Below, one piece after another: positions 4,923-11,270 of a stretch of DNA of 11,270 nt; positions within the stretch are counted from its first letter, which is position 1, and each line of letters starts with the position of its first letter. The stretch covers positions 1 through 11,270 of the forward strand of contig CANFUB010000065.1 of assembly GCA_947450015.1 (NCBI GenBank), read 5' to 3'. Origin of the DNA: Bacteroidota bacterium. Its GTDB lineage: Bacteria; Bacteroidota; Bacteroidia; NS11-12g; UBA955. The position numbers were made by a program, and so were the translations under genes. The notes under the pieces were generated by a model. It saw only the letters and a program-made list of their open reading frames with translations, was not told where the DNA came from and made no database searches.

Positions 4923-5759
4923 TTAAGCGCCTAAAGCAACTCTTTTAAAGCTTTTCACTACTAAACCTGCTTCTGTATCAGTAAGCATTTTAGCAATGGT
5001 TTTAGAACCATCTTTTACGAACTCTTGGTTCATCAAAGTGTATTCTTTGTAGAATTTATTCAAACGACCCATGGCAATTTTCTCAGCCATTTCTGCTGGT
5101 TTGCCTTCTGCAATCGCTTGCTCTTTTCCTACTTCAATTTCTCTAGCAACGGTTTCAGGAGCAACATCGCTTTCGTTCAAAGCAATTGGATTCATTGCTG
5201 CAATTTGCATTGCAGTATCTTTACCAGCTGCTATGTTTGCATCGCTAGGGGCGTTGTTCATTTCTACCAATACACCCATTCTGTTACCAGCGTGGATATA
5301 AGCTACTACGTTTTCTCCGTTGATGATTTCGTATTTAGAAACATCTAATTTCTCTCCAGTTTTACCCATCAAGTCGATTAATGATTGCTCTAAAGCAACG
5401 CCATTAATTGTAGATGCTTTTAAAGCCTCAAGATTTGCTGGTTTTGCATTTACTGCATACTGAGCGATATCGTTAGCTGCTTTTAAGAAATCGTCGGTTT
5501 TAGCAACGAAATCTGTTTCGCAATTTAACTCAATGATAATACCTGTTTTTTTATCCTCTGAAGTCAATGCAATTACTGCACCTTCTTTAGCGGCTCTATC
5601 TGCACGGTTCAAAGAAATTTTTTGACCTTTTTTTCTTAAGAAATCAATCGCTGCATCAAAGTCTCCATTGCTTTCGGTAAGGGCTTTTTTACAATCCATC
5701 ATACCTGCTCCGGTCATTTGGCGCAATTTATTTACATCTGCTGCACTTATTGTTGACAT
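4923..5759 (-). CDS. tsf: Translation elongation factor Ts
   Basis: EF-Ts is the nucleotide exchange factor that recycles EF-Tu-GDP to EF-Tu-GTP in the cytoplasm. The protein is 278 residues from the chosen start, MSTISAADVNKLRQMTGAGM. It has the N-terminal UBA-like module (TGAGMMDCKKAL, 16-27) and the EF-Tu-contacting signature TDFVAKTDDF (82-91), followed by the core dimerisation-like subdomains. A longer version beginning three codons earlier (ATG at 5766-5768) is possible, but the AGGAG at 5771-5775 is only 2 nt from that ATG and 11 nt from the one chosen. The shorter N-terminus also agrees with homologues. It is the last gene of rplM-rpsI-rpsB-tsf, 25 nt after rpsB, and is followed by a terminator. 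The rpsB-tsf pairing is very widely conserved. Confidence 0.97.
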   Translation of the reverse strand: MSTISAADVNKLRQMTGAGMMDCKKALTESNGDFDAAIDFLRKKGQKISLNRADRAAKEGAVIALTSEDKKTGIIIELNCETDFVAKTDDFLKAANDIAQYAVNAKPANLEALKASTINGVALEQSLIDLMGKTGEKLDVSKYEIINGENVVAYIHAGNRMGVLVEMNNAPSDANIAAGKDTAMQIAAMNPIALNESDVAPETVAREIEVGKEQAIAEGKPAEMAEKIAMGRLNKFYKEYTLMNQEFVKDGSKTIAKMLTDTEAGLVVKSFKRVALGA

Positions 5760-5770
5760 ATTACTCATCT

Positions 5771-5775
5771 CTCCT
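5771..5775 (-). promoter_or_regulatory. Shine-Dalgarno sequence before tsf
   Basis: The minus strand reads AAAAAGGAGAG just before the two candidate ATGs of tsf. Bacteroidota genes generally lack such sites, and I see none before the other genes here. The spacing (11 nt to the ATG at 5757-5759, 2 nt to the ATG at 5766-5768) favours the downstream start. Confidence 0.5.
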
Positions 5776-5784
5776 TTTTATAAA

Positions 5785-6534
5785 TTAAGCTTCTGCACTT
5801 TCTTTTTCTGATTTTGATTTTTCAATCTCAGCAGAATCTTTGTCTTTCTTTCTTTCAGCCATACCTTCTTCGATAGCAGCAACGATATAATCAACAACAA
5901 ATTTGATTGATTTTGAAGAATCGTCGTTACATGGAATTGGGAAATCGATGTTAGTAGGATCGCTATTGGTATCAACCATGGCAATAGTTGGCATGTTTAA
6001 TTTCATAGCTTCTGCTACTGCTAAGTGTTCGCGTTTTACGTCAACGATAAACAAAGCAGATGGCAAACGTGACATATCAGCAATACCACCTAATACTTTA
6101 GATAATTTCGCTTTTTCACGCTCTAACATTAATTTTTCTTTTTTATTGATATTGGCATAAGTACCATCTACAGCCATTTTATCAATGGTTTGCATTTTTT
6201 TGATTGACTTACGTACAGTAGCAAAGTTGGTTAACATACCACCCAACCATCTTTCAACCGCGAACGGCATGGCAGTTTGAGCAGCAGCTTCCTTAATGAT
6301 ATCTTTTGCTTGTTTTTTGGTGGCTACAAATAAAATTTTGCGACCAGATTTAACCATGCTTTTAATAGCAGAACCTGCTTCTTCTAATTTAACAGCAGTT
6401 TTGTGTAAATCTATGATATGAATTCCATCTTGCTCCATAAAAATGTATGGTGCCATTTTTGGATTCCATTTGCGGGTAAGGTGTCCGAAATGACAACCCG
6501 CTTCCAATAATTGTTCTTGTGATACTGAAGACAT
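5785..6534 (-). CDS. rpsB: 30S ribosomal protein S2
   Basis: S2 is a late-assembling small-subunit protein on the back of the 30S that helps hold S1. The 249-residue product is clearly S2: GCHFGH (13-18), TRKWNPKMAPYIF near 20-32, RWLGGMLTNF (95-104), LPSALFIVDVKREHLAVAEA (157-176), VDTNSDP (187-193) and IPCNDD (200-205). After about residue 225 comes a highly charged Lys/Glu/Ser tail, somewhat longer than the minimal S2 end; such low-complexity tails are common in Bacteroidota S2. It starts 12 nt after rpsI and runs 25 nt ahead of tsf, so the genes share a transcript. In several bacteria S2 represses its own operon; nothing in this short intergenic space shows that here. Confidence 0.98.
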   Translation of the reverse strand: MSSVSQEQLLEAGCHFGHLTRKWNPKMAPYIFMEQDGIHIIDLHKTAVKLEEAGSAIKSMVKSGRKILFVATKKQAKDIIKEAAAQTAMPFAVERWLGGMLTNFATVRKSIKKMQTIDKMAVDGTYANINKKEKLMLEREKAKLSKVLGGIADMSRLPSALFIVDVKREHLAVAEAMKLNMPTIAMVDTNSDPTNIDFPIPCNDDSSKSIKFVVDYIVAAIEEGMAERKKDKDSAEIEKSKSEKESAEA

Positions 6535-6546
6535 TTGTAATAAATA

Positions 6547-6933
6547 TTAACGTTTGCTGAATTGAAATCTTTTTCTTGCTTTCTTTTGACCTGGTTTTTT
6601 TCTCTCAACCATTCTGTCATCTCTTGTTAACAAACCAAGTGGTTTTAAAGCCAAACGGTTTTCTACGTTAATTTCGCAAAGCGATTTAGAAATAGCCAAA
6701 CGAATTGCTTCAGCTTGACCGGTAACACCACCACCATCAACATTAATTTTAATGTCGAATTTACCAACGCTGTCGGTAACTTGTAATGGTTGCATTACTT
6801 TGAATTGGTTTACAATTGTAGTGAAATAGGCATCGTATGATTTATTGTTAATCATAATGGCACCAGTCCCTGGTGTCATATAAATACGAGCAATTGATGT
6901 TTTTCTTCTACCTGATGTATTTGTAACTTCCAT
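6547..6933 (-). CDS. rpsI: 30S ribosomal protein S9
   Basis: S9 binds the 30S head, and its C-terminal tail reaches the P-site tRNA. The 128-residue product has the family pattern: SGRRKTSIARIYMTPGTG (7-24), DGGGVTGQAEAIRLAISKSL (66-85), LLTRDDRMVERKKPG (101-115) and the basic end KKARKRFQFSKR, whose terminal SKR is the tRNA-contacting tail. The length is normal. It lies 15 nt after rplM and 12 nt before rpsB, continuing the rplM-rpsI pair that is conserved across bacteria. No independent promoter is visible. Confidence 0.98.
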   Translation of the reverse strand: MEVTNTSGRRKTSIARIYMTPGTGAIMINNKSYDAYFTTIVNQFKVMQPLQVTDSVGKFDIKINVDGGGVTGQAEAIRLAISKSLCEINVENRLALKPLGLLTRDDRMVERKKPGQKKARKRFQFSKR

Positions 6934-6948
6934 GTTATTTTGTATGGA

Positions 6949-7398
6949 TTATAATTTAATTTTTAATGGTTTCGGTTGTTGTGCTTCGTGCGGATGGGTA
7001 TCGCCTTCGTAAACAAATAGATTGGTGTACATTCTGCTACCCAATTTGTTTTTTGGCAACATGCCTTTCACAGCTTCTTCGATCAACTTAATTGGCTTCT
7101 TGTTCACTAGGTCGCCCGCAGTGATTCTTTTCTGCCCACCTGGAAAACCAGAGTAAGTGATGTATTCTTTGGTTGCTAATTTGCTTCCAGAAAGTTTTAC
7201 CTTTCCTGCATTGATAACGATTACGCAATCCCCGTTGTCGGAGTTTGGGGTATAATCAGTTTTATTTTTGCCAATCAAGGCTGCAGCTATTTGGGTTGAT
7301 AAACGACCAAGCACTTTATCACTTGCATCAACTACATACCAATTCTTCTGAATGGTTGCTTTATTAGCATAAACGGTTTTGTAACTTATTGAATCCAC
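6949..7398 (-). CDS. rplM: 50S ribosomal protein L13
   Basis: L13 is an early-assembling large-subunit protein that binds 23S rRNA. The 149-residue product shows the full family pattern: KNWYVVDASDKVLGRLSTQIA (18-38), the Asp/Asn-rich strand DNGDCVIVINAGKVKLSG (54-71), SGFPGGQK (83-90), EEAVKGMLPKNKLG (107-120) and YEGDTHPHEAQQP (130-142). It is the first gene of rplM-rpsI-rpsB-tsf and has a well-formed Bacteroidota promoter (7430-7460) about 30 nt upstream. Its leader is thus too short for an elaborate autoregulatory structure. The 77-nt gap to the glycosyltransferase upstream holds this promoter, so rplM is transcribed independently of the sugar genes. Confidence 0.98.
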   Translation of the reverse strand: MDSISYKTVYANKATIQKNWYVVDASDKVLGRLSTQIAAALIGKNKTDYTPNSDNGDCVIVINAGKVKLSGSKLATKEYITYSGFPGGQKRITAGDLVNKKPIKLIEEAVKGMLPKNKLGSRMYTNLFVYEGDTHPHEAQQPKPLKIKL

Positions 7399-7429
7399 GA
7401 CTTTATTATGTTGAAAAAATTAAGGGTTG

Positions 7430-7460
7430 CAAAATTAGATAATCCTTATTGAAATACCAA
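7430..7460 (-). promoter_or_regulatory. Bacteroidota-type promoter of the rplM operon
   Basis: On the minus strand TTG (7460-7458, in TTTG) is followed after 20 nt by TAATTTTG (7437-7430), a full match to TAnnTTTG. Transcription should start near 7424 and leave a leader of roughly 25 nt before the rplM ATG. It lies between rplM and the upstream glycosyltransferase stop. Confidence 0.75.
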
Positions 7461-7475
7461 ACAGTATTCCACTTT

Positions 7476-8609
7476 TTATTTAACAGACACTAGCAATTCT
7501 TCGTAAACCCTTGCTAACACTATCTTCTCTGTCTCCCAATTGTAATATTTTTTTACGGCTAATTTTCCGTTTTGGGCCAACTGTTCACTTTTTTCGACAT
7601 CCCTGTGCATACTTTCAATGGCATCGGATAGCGCAATTGCCGAAAAAGGGTCGATACACTGACCCGAATTATTTTGCTCAATTACCGACCGATAAAGTGG
7701 AAAATTGGAGGTAATTACTGGCAAACCAATGGCCATGTATTCAAACAATTTGGTAGGGTAACTTTCAATGGAATTTTTCATAGGCCAAATGATGCATAAG
7801 CCCATACTGCAACGCTTTGCGTACTGATACCCCTCTTCTAAAGACAATCGCCCATGAAAATGCAACTGAGCCTCCACCTCTTTGTAATAAGGCAAGGCCT
7901 TCATCTTGTTCTCTAAATCGGTATACAATTCACCAACACAATGAAAATCATATACTTCGCCTTTTAATTTTAATAAATGTAAGGCCTCTATGATTTGCAA
8001 GATTCCCCTGTTCTCTAATACAATACCAATATAAAAGACCGACTTCAAATTTTGAAAATGCGCTTGCTCATAGGGTTTAAAAAAATCGATGTCGCAAAAA
8101 TTCTGCACCGTACGCCAGCGCTTGGCCAACAGCTTATAGCGCTTCTCGTAAGATTTTTCGGCCAATACAATATAAAAATATTGACAAGCCAATTTTTCAA
8201 AAAAATGAAAAGTGGTATAGGCTCTCTTTTGGTGTTTGATCCATGGCTTATCGAAAATATCCTCGGCAATGTTCTCATGCACATCCCATATCACTTGCTT
8301 GCCCATTAGGCGCAATAACAATCCACAAGGGATTAATTCTGGATCGTGCAAATGGTAAACACGCGCATTCACCTGCATGGCTTTAAAGAACATGAGCAAC
8401 CACCCTACCAATACCCGCAATTGCCTGTTGTGAAAACGTTTGAACGGAATAATGGCAATGCCTTTATAAGTCTCCTTTTTAGGATGCACCCCTATTAGGG
8501 TAACCGCATACTGCGCCTTTAAAGCTTGACACATGCGGTAAAAAATCCGTGTATCAAGTGCAAAATGCACTGAACTAAGATGACATATTTTGATGGTAGG
8601 TTCCTTCAA
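7476..8609 (-). CDS. Glycosyltransferase, GT4 (GT-B fold)
   Basis: This 377-residue protein is predicted to transfer a sugar from a nucleotide-sugar donor to a growing surface glycan or glycolipid at the cytoplasmic side of the membrane. The N-terminal half begins KICHLSSVHFALDTRIFYRM, the usual opening of this GT4 group, then YHLHDPEL (85-92) and WDVHENI (108-114). The C-terminal half holds the donor-site signature ESYPTKLFEYMAIGLPVITS with E282 and E290 in the E-x7-E arrangement. No transmembrane helix is obvious; the stretch VGWLLMFF (68-75) may attach it to the membrane. The start is a TTG at 8607-8609: no in-frame ATG lies between the upstream stop and the conserved N-terminus. It is 77 nt after the UDP-glucuronate decarboxylase and probably in the same polysaccharide unit. 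The donor may be UDP-xylose or UDP-glucuronate made by its neighbours, which is inference from position. Confidence 0.9.
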   Translation of the reverse strand: MKEPTIKICHLSSVHFALDTRIFYRMCQALKAQYAVTLIGVHPKKETYKGIAIIPFKRFHNRQLRVLVGWLLMFFKAMQVNARVYHLHDPELIPCGLLLRLMGKQVIWDVHENIAEDIFDKPWIKHQKRAYTTFHFFEKLACQYFYIVLAEKSYEKRYKLLAKRWRTVQNFCDIDFFKPYEQAHFQNLKSVFYIGIVLENRGILQIIEALHLLKLKGEVYDFHCVGELYTDLENKMKALPYYKEVEAQLHFHGRLSLEEGYQYAKRCSMGLCIIWPMKNSIESYPTKLFEYMAIGLPVITSNFPLYRSVIEQNNSGQCIDPFSAIALSDAIESMHRDVEKSEQLAQNGKLAVKKYYNWETEKIVLARVYEELLVSVK

Positions 8610-8686
8610 TGCGTAGCAATAATAAATATTATAGTAGACAAATAAACCTTGTTAATAAGGCTTATCCTAACCATCCTAAATTTAGT

Positions 8687-9673
8687 TTATTTCTTTGTAA
8701 ACTCTCTTCCCAAAGGATCTTCGTAAAGTTTCTCTTTGCTCAAAGATTTAAAATACTCATAGGTGATTTTTAATCCTTCAGCACGACTTACCTTAGGCTC
8801 CCAGCCCAAGATAGCTCTTGCTTTGGTAATGTCTGGTTGTCTTTGTTTTGGATCATCGGTAGGCAATGGCTTGAAAATGATTTTTTGATCAGTACCCGTT
8901 AATTTGATAATCTCTTCGGCAAAATCTTTAATTGTAATTTCATCGGGATTACCAATGTTTACCGGATCTGCACAATCACTCAATAACAATCTATAAATAC
9001 CCTCTACCAAATCATCTACATAACAGAATGAGCGGGTTTGACTGCCATCACCAAAAGCGGTAAGGTCTTCGCCTCTTAAAGCTTGACCGATAAATGCAGG
9101 CAATACTCTGCCATCATTCAGTCGCATACGCGGACCATAGGTATTAAATATTCTTACAATTCTGGTCTCTAAACCGTGGTAAGTATGGTAAGCCATGGTC
9201 ATGGCCTCTTGAAAACGCTTTGCCTCATCGTAGACACCGCGCGGACCAACAGGATTCACATTGCCCCAATAATCTTCGGTTTGTGGATGTACTTGTGGGT
9301 CGCCATAGACTTCGCTTGTAGATGCAATTAATAAACGCGCACTTTTTTGCTTTGCTAATCCCAATAAATTATGAATACCCAAAGAACCCACTTTCAAAGT
9401 TTGAATTGGAATTTTTAGATAATCAATCGGACTAGCTGGCGATGCAAAATGCAAGATATAATCTAACTTGCCTGGCACATGCACAAATTTTGAAACATCG
9501 TGGTGATAGAATTCGAAATGTTCTAATTTAAACAAATGCTCTATGTTGTGTAAGTCACCTGTGATTAAATTATCCATACCAATCACATGGTAACCTTCTT
9601 TTATAAATCTATCGCAAAGGTGAGAGCCTAAAAAGCCTGCCGCACCCGTTATTAATACTCTTTTTTGTGTCAT
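8687..9673 (-). CDS. UDP-glucuronate decarboxylase (UDP-xylose synthase), extended SDR family
   Basis: This enzyme converts UDP-glucuronate to UDP-xylose and CO2 through a 4-keto intermediate using bound NAD. From the chosen start (MTQKRVLITGAAGFLGSHLC) it is 328 residues. It has the NAD motif GxxGxxG (10-16), the strand HFASPASPIDY (75-85), the STSEVYGDP segment with the active-site Ser/Glu (118-126), GPRGVYDEAKR with catalytic Y148 and K152, and RIFNTYGPRM (174-183). SPASP.DY and the YDEAKR form are typical of UXS rather than of epimerases or 4,6-dehydratases. A start 11 codons upstream is open but would overlap the dehydrogenase gene by 28 nt and add residues unlike the family. The ATG used here follows that stop by 5 nt, indicating translational coupling. 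It takes the product of the adjacent dehydrogenase as substrate. Confidence 0.93.
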   Translation of the reverse strand: MTQKRVLITGAAGFLGSHLCDRFIKEGYHVIGMDNLITGDLHNIEHLFKLEHFEFYHHDVSKFVHVPGKLDYILHFASPASPIDYLKIPIQTLKVGSLGIHNLLGLAKQKSARLLIASTSEVYGDPQVHPQTEDYWGNVNPVGPRGVYDEAKRFQEAMTMAYHTYHGLETRIVRIFNTYGPRMRLNDGRVLPAFIGQALRGEDLTAFGDGSQTRSFCYVDDLVEGIYRLLLSDCADPVNIGNPDEITIKDFAEEIIKLTGTDQKIIFKPLPTDDPKQRQPDITKARAILGWEPKVSRAEGLKITYEYFKSLSKEKLYEDPLGREFTKK

Positions 9674-9678
9674 GTTTT

Positions 9679-11001
9679 TTATTTTACTATTTCTCTTCCA
9701 ATGCACTCGTAGTGGTAACCCAAAGTTCTCATTTCTGAAGGCTCATATATATTACGTCCATCGAAAATGGCTTTCTGATTTAGCTGACCAGCAATTTGAT
9801 CAAAGTCTGGCGAGCGGAATTCAGGCCATTCGGTAACAATTACCAAGGCATCTGCATTTTCTAATGTTTGATACATATCATTACAATAGGTAATTTTATC
9901 GCCTAAAATTCTTTGCGCTTCGTGCATGGCCACTGGATCGTAGGCTGCAACACTAACACCAGCATTTAACAATTGATCGATGAGCACCAAACTCGGTGCT
10001 TCACGCATGTCATCGGTTTTTGGTTTAAACGATAAACCCCATAATGCAATTTTCTTTCCTTTTAATTCTCTGAAGTAAGAAGACAACTTAGAAAACATCA
10101 CGTGCTTTTGTGCATCGTTTACATCTTCTACAGCCTGTAATACTTTCATTTTATACCCATTTTCAGAGGCCGTTTTAATCAAAGCTTTTACATCTTTTGG
10201 AAAACAACTTCCGCCATAACCTATGCCTGGATAAATAAATTTCTGTCCTATTCTGCTATCACTACCTATACCTTTACGCACCATGTTAACATCAGCCCCC
10301 ATGATTTCACAAAGGTTTGCGATATCATTCATGAAACTAATTTTTGTAGCCAACATACTATTGGCTGCATACTTGGTCATTTCGGCACTTGGTATGTCCA
10401 TAAAAATACAAGGGTGACCATTTAATAAAAATGGTTTGTATAAACGCGTCATCACTTCTTCTGCTTTGGTAGATTCAACACCAATTACAATTCTATCGGG
10501 CTTCATGAAATCATCAATTGCCGCACCTTCTTTTAAAAATTCAGGATTGCTTGCCACATCGAAGGTTAAATTAGAATCGCGTTTTGCTAATGCAGCCGTT
10601 AAAGCCGCCTTTACTTTGTTGGCTGTTCCTACTGGCACAGTACTTTTAGTAACCACAACTAAGTAATCTTGCATATGGGTGCCAATATCATTGGCCACAC
10701 CTAAAACATATTTTAAATCAGCACTTCCGTCCTCATCCGGTGGTGTACCAACAGCGATAAATGCAGCTTCGCAACCTACAATGCTTTCGGCCAAATTATT
10801 CGAAAATTGCAAACGCCCTTTTTTGAAATTGCGCTCTACCATTTCTTCAAGTCCTGGCTCATAAATTGGCAAAATACCCTTTTTTAAATTTTCTATTTTG
10901 TTAACATCAATGTCGATGCAAACTACATTGATACCAACTTCGGCAAAGCATGTGCCTGTTACTAATCCAACGTATCCTGTTCCTACTACAGCTACTTTCA
11001 T
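9679..11001 (-). CDS. ugd: UDP-glucose 6-dehydrogenase
   Basis: This enzyme oxidises UDP-glucose to UDP-glucuronate with two NAD+. The 440-residue protein is complete. It has the N-terminal Rossmann motif GTGYVG (7-12), YEPGLEEMV (47-55), GTPPDEDGSADL (85-96), STVPVGT (120-126) and NPEFLKEGAA (152-161). Catalytic-site residues are K210 in EMTKYAAN and the nucleophile C266 in GYGGSCFPKD. The C-terminal UDP-binding domain shows FKPKTDDMREAPS (325-337) and FDGRN (413-417). All key residues are present. The start is the first Met with the nucleotide-binding strand immediately after it, as expected. It is followed after 5 nt by the decarboxylase and preceded, 62 nt upstream, by an aminotransferase gene on the same strand. 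The set supplies uronic acid and pentose donors for surface polysaccharide. Confidence 0.96.
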   Translation of the reverse strand: MKVAVVGTGYVGLVTGTCFAEVGINVVCIDIDVNKIENLKKGILPIYEPGLEEMVERNFKKGRLQFSNNLAESIVGCEAAFIAVGTPPDEDGSADLKYVLGVANDIGTHMQDYLVVVTKSTVPVGTANKVKAALTAALAKRDSNLTFDVASNPEFLKEGAAIDDFMKPDRIVIGVESTKAEEVMTRLYKPFLLNGHPCIFMDIPSAEMTKYAANSMLATKISFMNDIANLCEIMGADVNMVRKGIGSDSRIGQKFIYPGIGYGGSCFPKDVKALIKTASENGYKMKVLQAVEDVNDAQKHVMFSKLSSYFRELKGKKIALWGLSFKPKTDDMREAPSLVLIDQLLNAGVSVAAYDPVAMHEAQRILGDKITYCNDMYQTLENADALVIVTEWPEFRSPDFDQIAGQLNQKAIFDGRNIYEPSEMRTLGYHYECIGREIVK

Positions 11002-11063
11002 TTTGTTTGTATTTTATTGTTTTTAATTTTTATTGATTGCTTTTATCTGTTCTGTTTTTAAAT

Positions 11064-11270
11064 CTACACGGCAAAATAATTAAGCACCGAGTCGATAATA
11101 TAATTAACTTGTGTTTCCTCCATATCAGTGCCAATGGGCAAGCTCACCACATGGCTTGCAATTGACTCGCACAATGGTAAACTAATGGTTTGCACATAAG
11201 CATTTTGATGGTAAATTGGCATTGGGTAATATACCATGGTTGGTATACCTTTTTCTTGCATTGCCTTTCT
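11064..11270 (-). CDS. DegT/DnrJ/EryC1/StrS-type sugar aminotransferase, C-terminal end only
   Basis: Only the last 68 residues are inside the window; the reading frame is open through the right edge. The segment RKAMQEKGIPTMVYYPMPIY, followed by HQNAYVQ...LPLCESIASHVVSLPIGTDM, matches the C-terminus of PLP-dependent nucleotide-sugar aminotransferases. In that family 'GIPT.vYYP.P.H.Q.AY' and 'V.SLP' are strongly conserved. The wording is closest to my memory of the WbpE-like branch, which forms amino-uronic sugars, but the catalytic lysine and substrate-specific parts are off the window, so the substrate is open. It precedes ugd by 62 nt on the same strand and is probably part of the same polysaccharide operon. 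Confidence 0.85.
   Translation of the reverse strand, partial: RKAMQEKGIPTMVYYPMPIYHQNAYVQTISLPLCESIASHVVSLPIGTDMEETQVNYIIDSVLNYFAV

Noticed and set aside
5025..5348. Plus-strand frames opposite tsf and rpsB
   Set aside because: Shadow frames of highly conserved translation genes, with no start context or domain.

Overview
The window reads as a piece of a Bacteroidota chromosome, low in GC and probably from the Chitinophagales/Sphingobacteriales side. Three things support this: the gene order rplM-rpsI-rpsB-tsf, two good matches to the Bacteroidota promoter pattern (TTTG, about 19-20 nt, TAnnTTTG), and an almost complete lack of Shine-Dalgarno sequences except before tsf. The genus is an inference; there is no rRNA gene to settle it.

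Left part (1-2126) is a sparse accessory region. It holds the 5' end of an AAA-type ATPase (minus strand), one cysteine-rich putative lipoprotein (887-1420, minus), and several traces of mobile DNA. These are two roughly 200-nt copies of a hairpin-rich repeat (437-636 and 1793-1995), a cluster of four ~23-bp repeats that resembles an IS21-family transposon end (1641-1733), and two different orphan 3' ends of tRNA-like genes (725-748 plus strand, 1752-1776 minus strand). No transposase or integrase gene lies in the window.

Middle part (2127-4860, plus strand) has a 504-residue secreted protein of unknown function and a complete ATPase of the ATPase_2 type with a C-terminal winged-helix-like region. 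The ATPase promoter is embedded in a run of about five degenerate 14-bp repeats that ends at the start codon. The -7 box lies so close to the ATG that the mRNA is probably leaderless. A shared terminator hairpin at 4870-4901 separates this gene from the convergent ribosomal operon.

Right part (4923-11270, minus strand) is core and cell-surface material. In transcription order it contains the end of a DegT/DnrJ-type sugar aminotransferase, UDP-glucose 6-dehydrogenase, UDP-glucuronate decarboxylase and a GT4 glycosyltransferase. Then, from its own promoter, comes the translation operon rplM-rpsI-rpsB-tsf. The two middle sugar enzymes would convert UDP-glucose to UDP-glucuronate and then UDP-xylose, so this is the downstream end of a surface or exopolysaccharide gene cluster that abuts the ribosomal protein operon.
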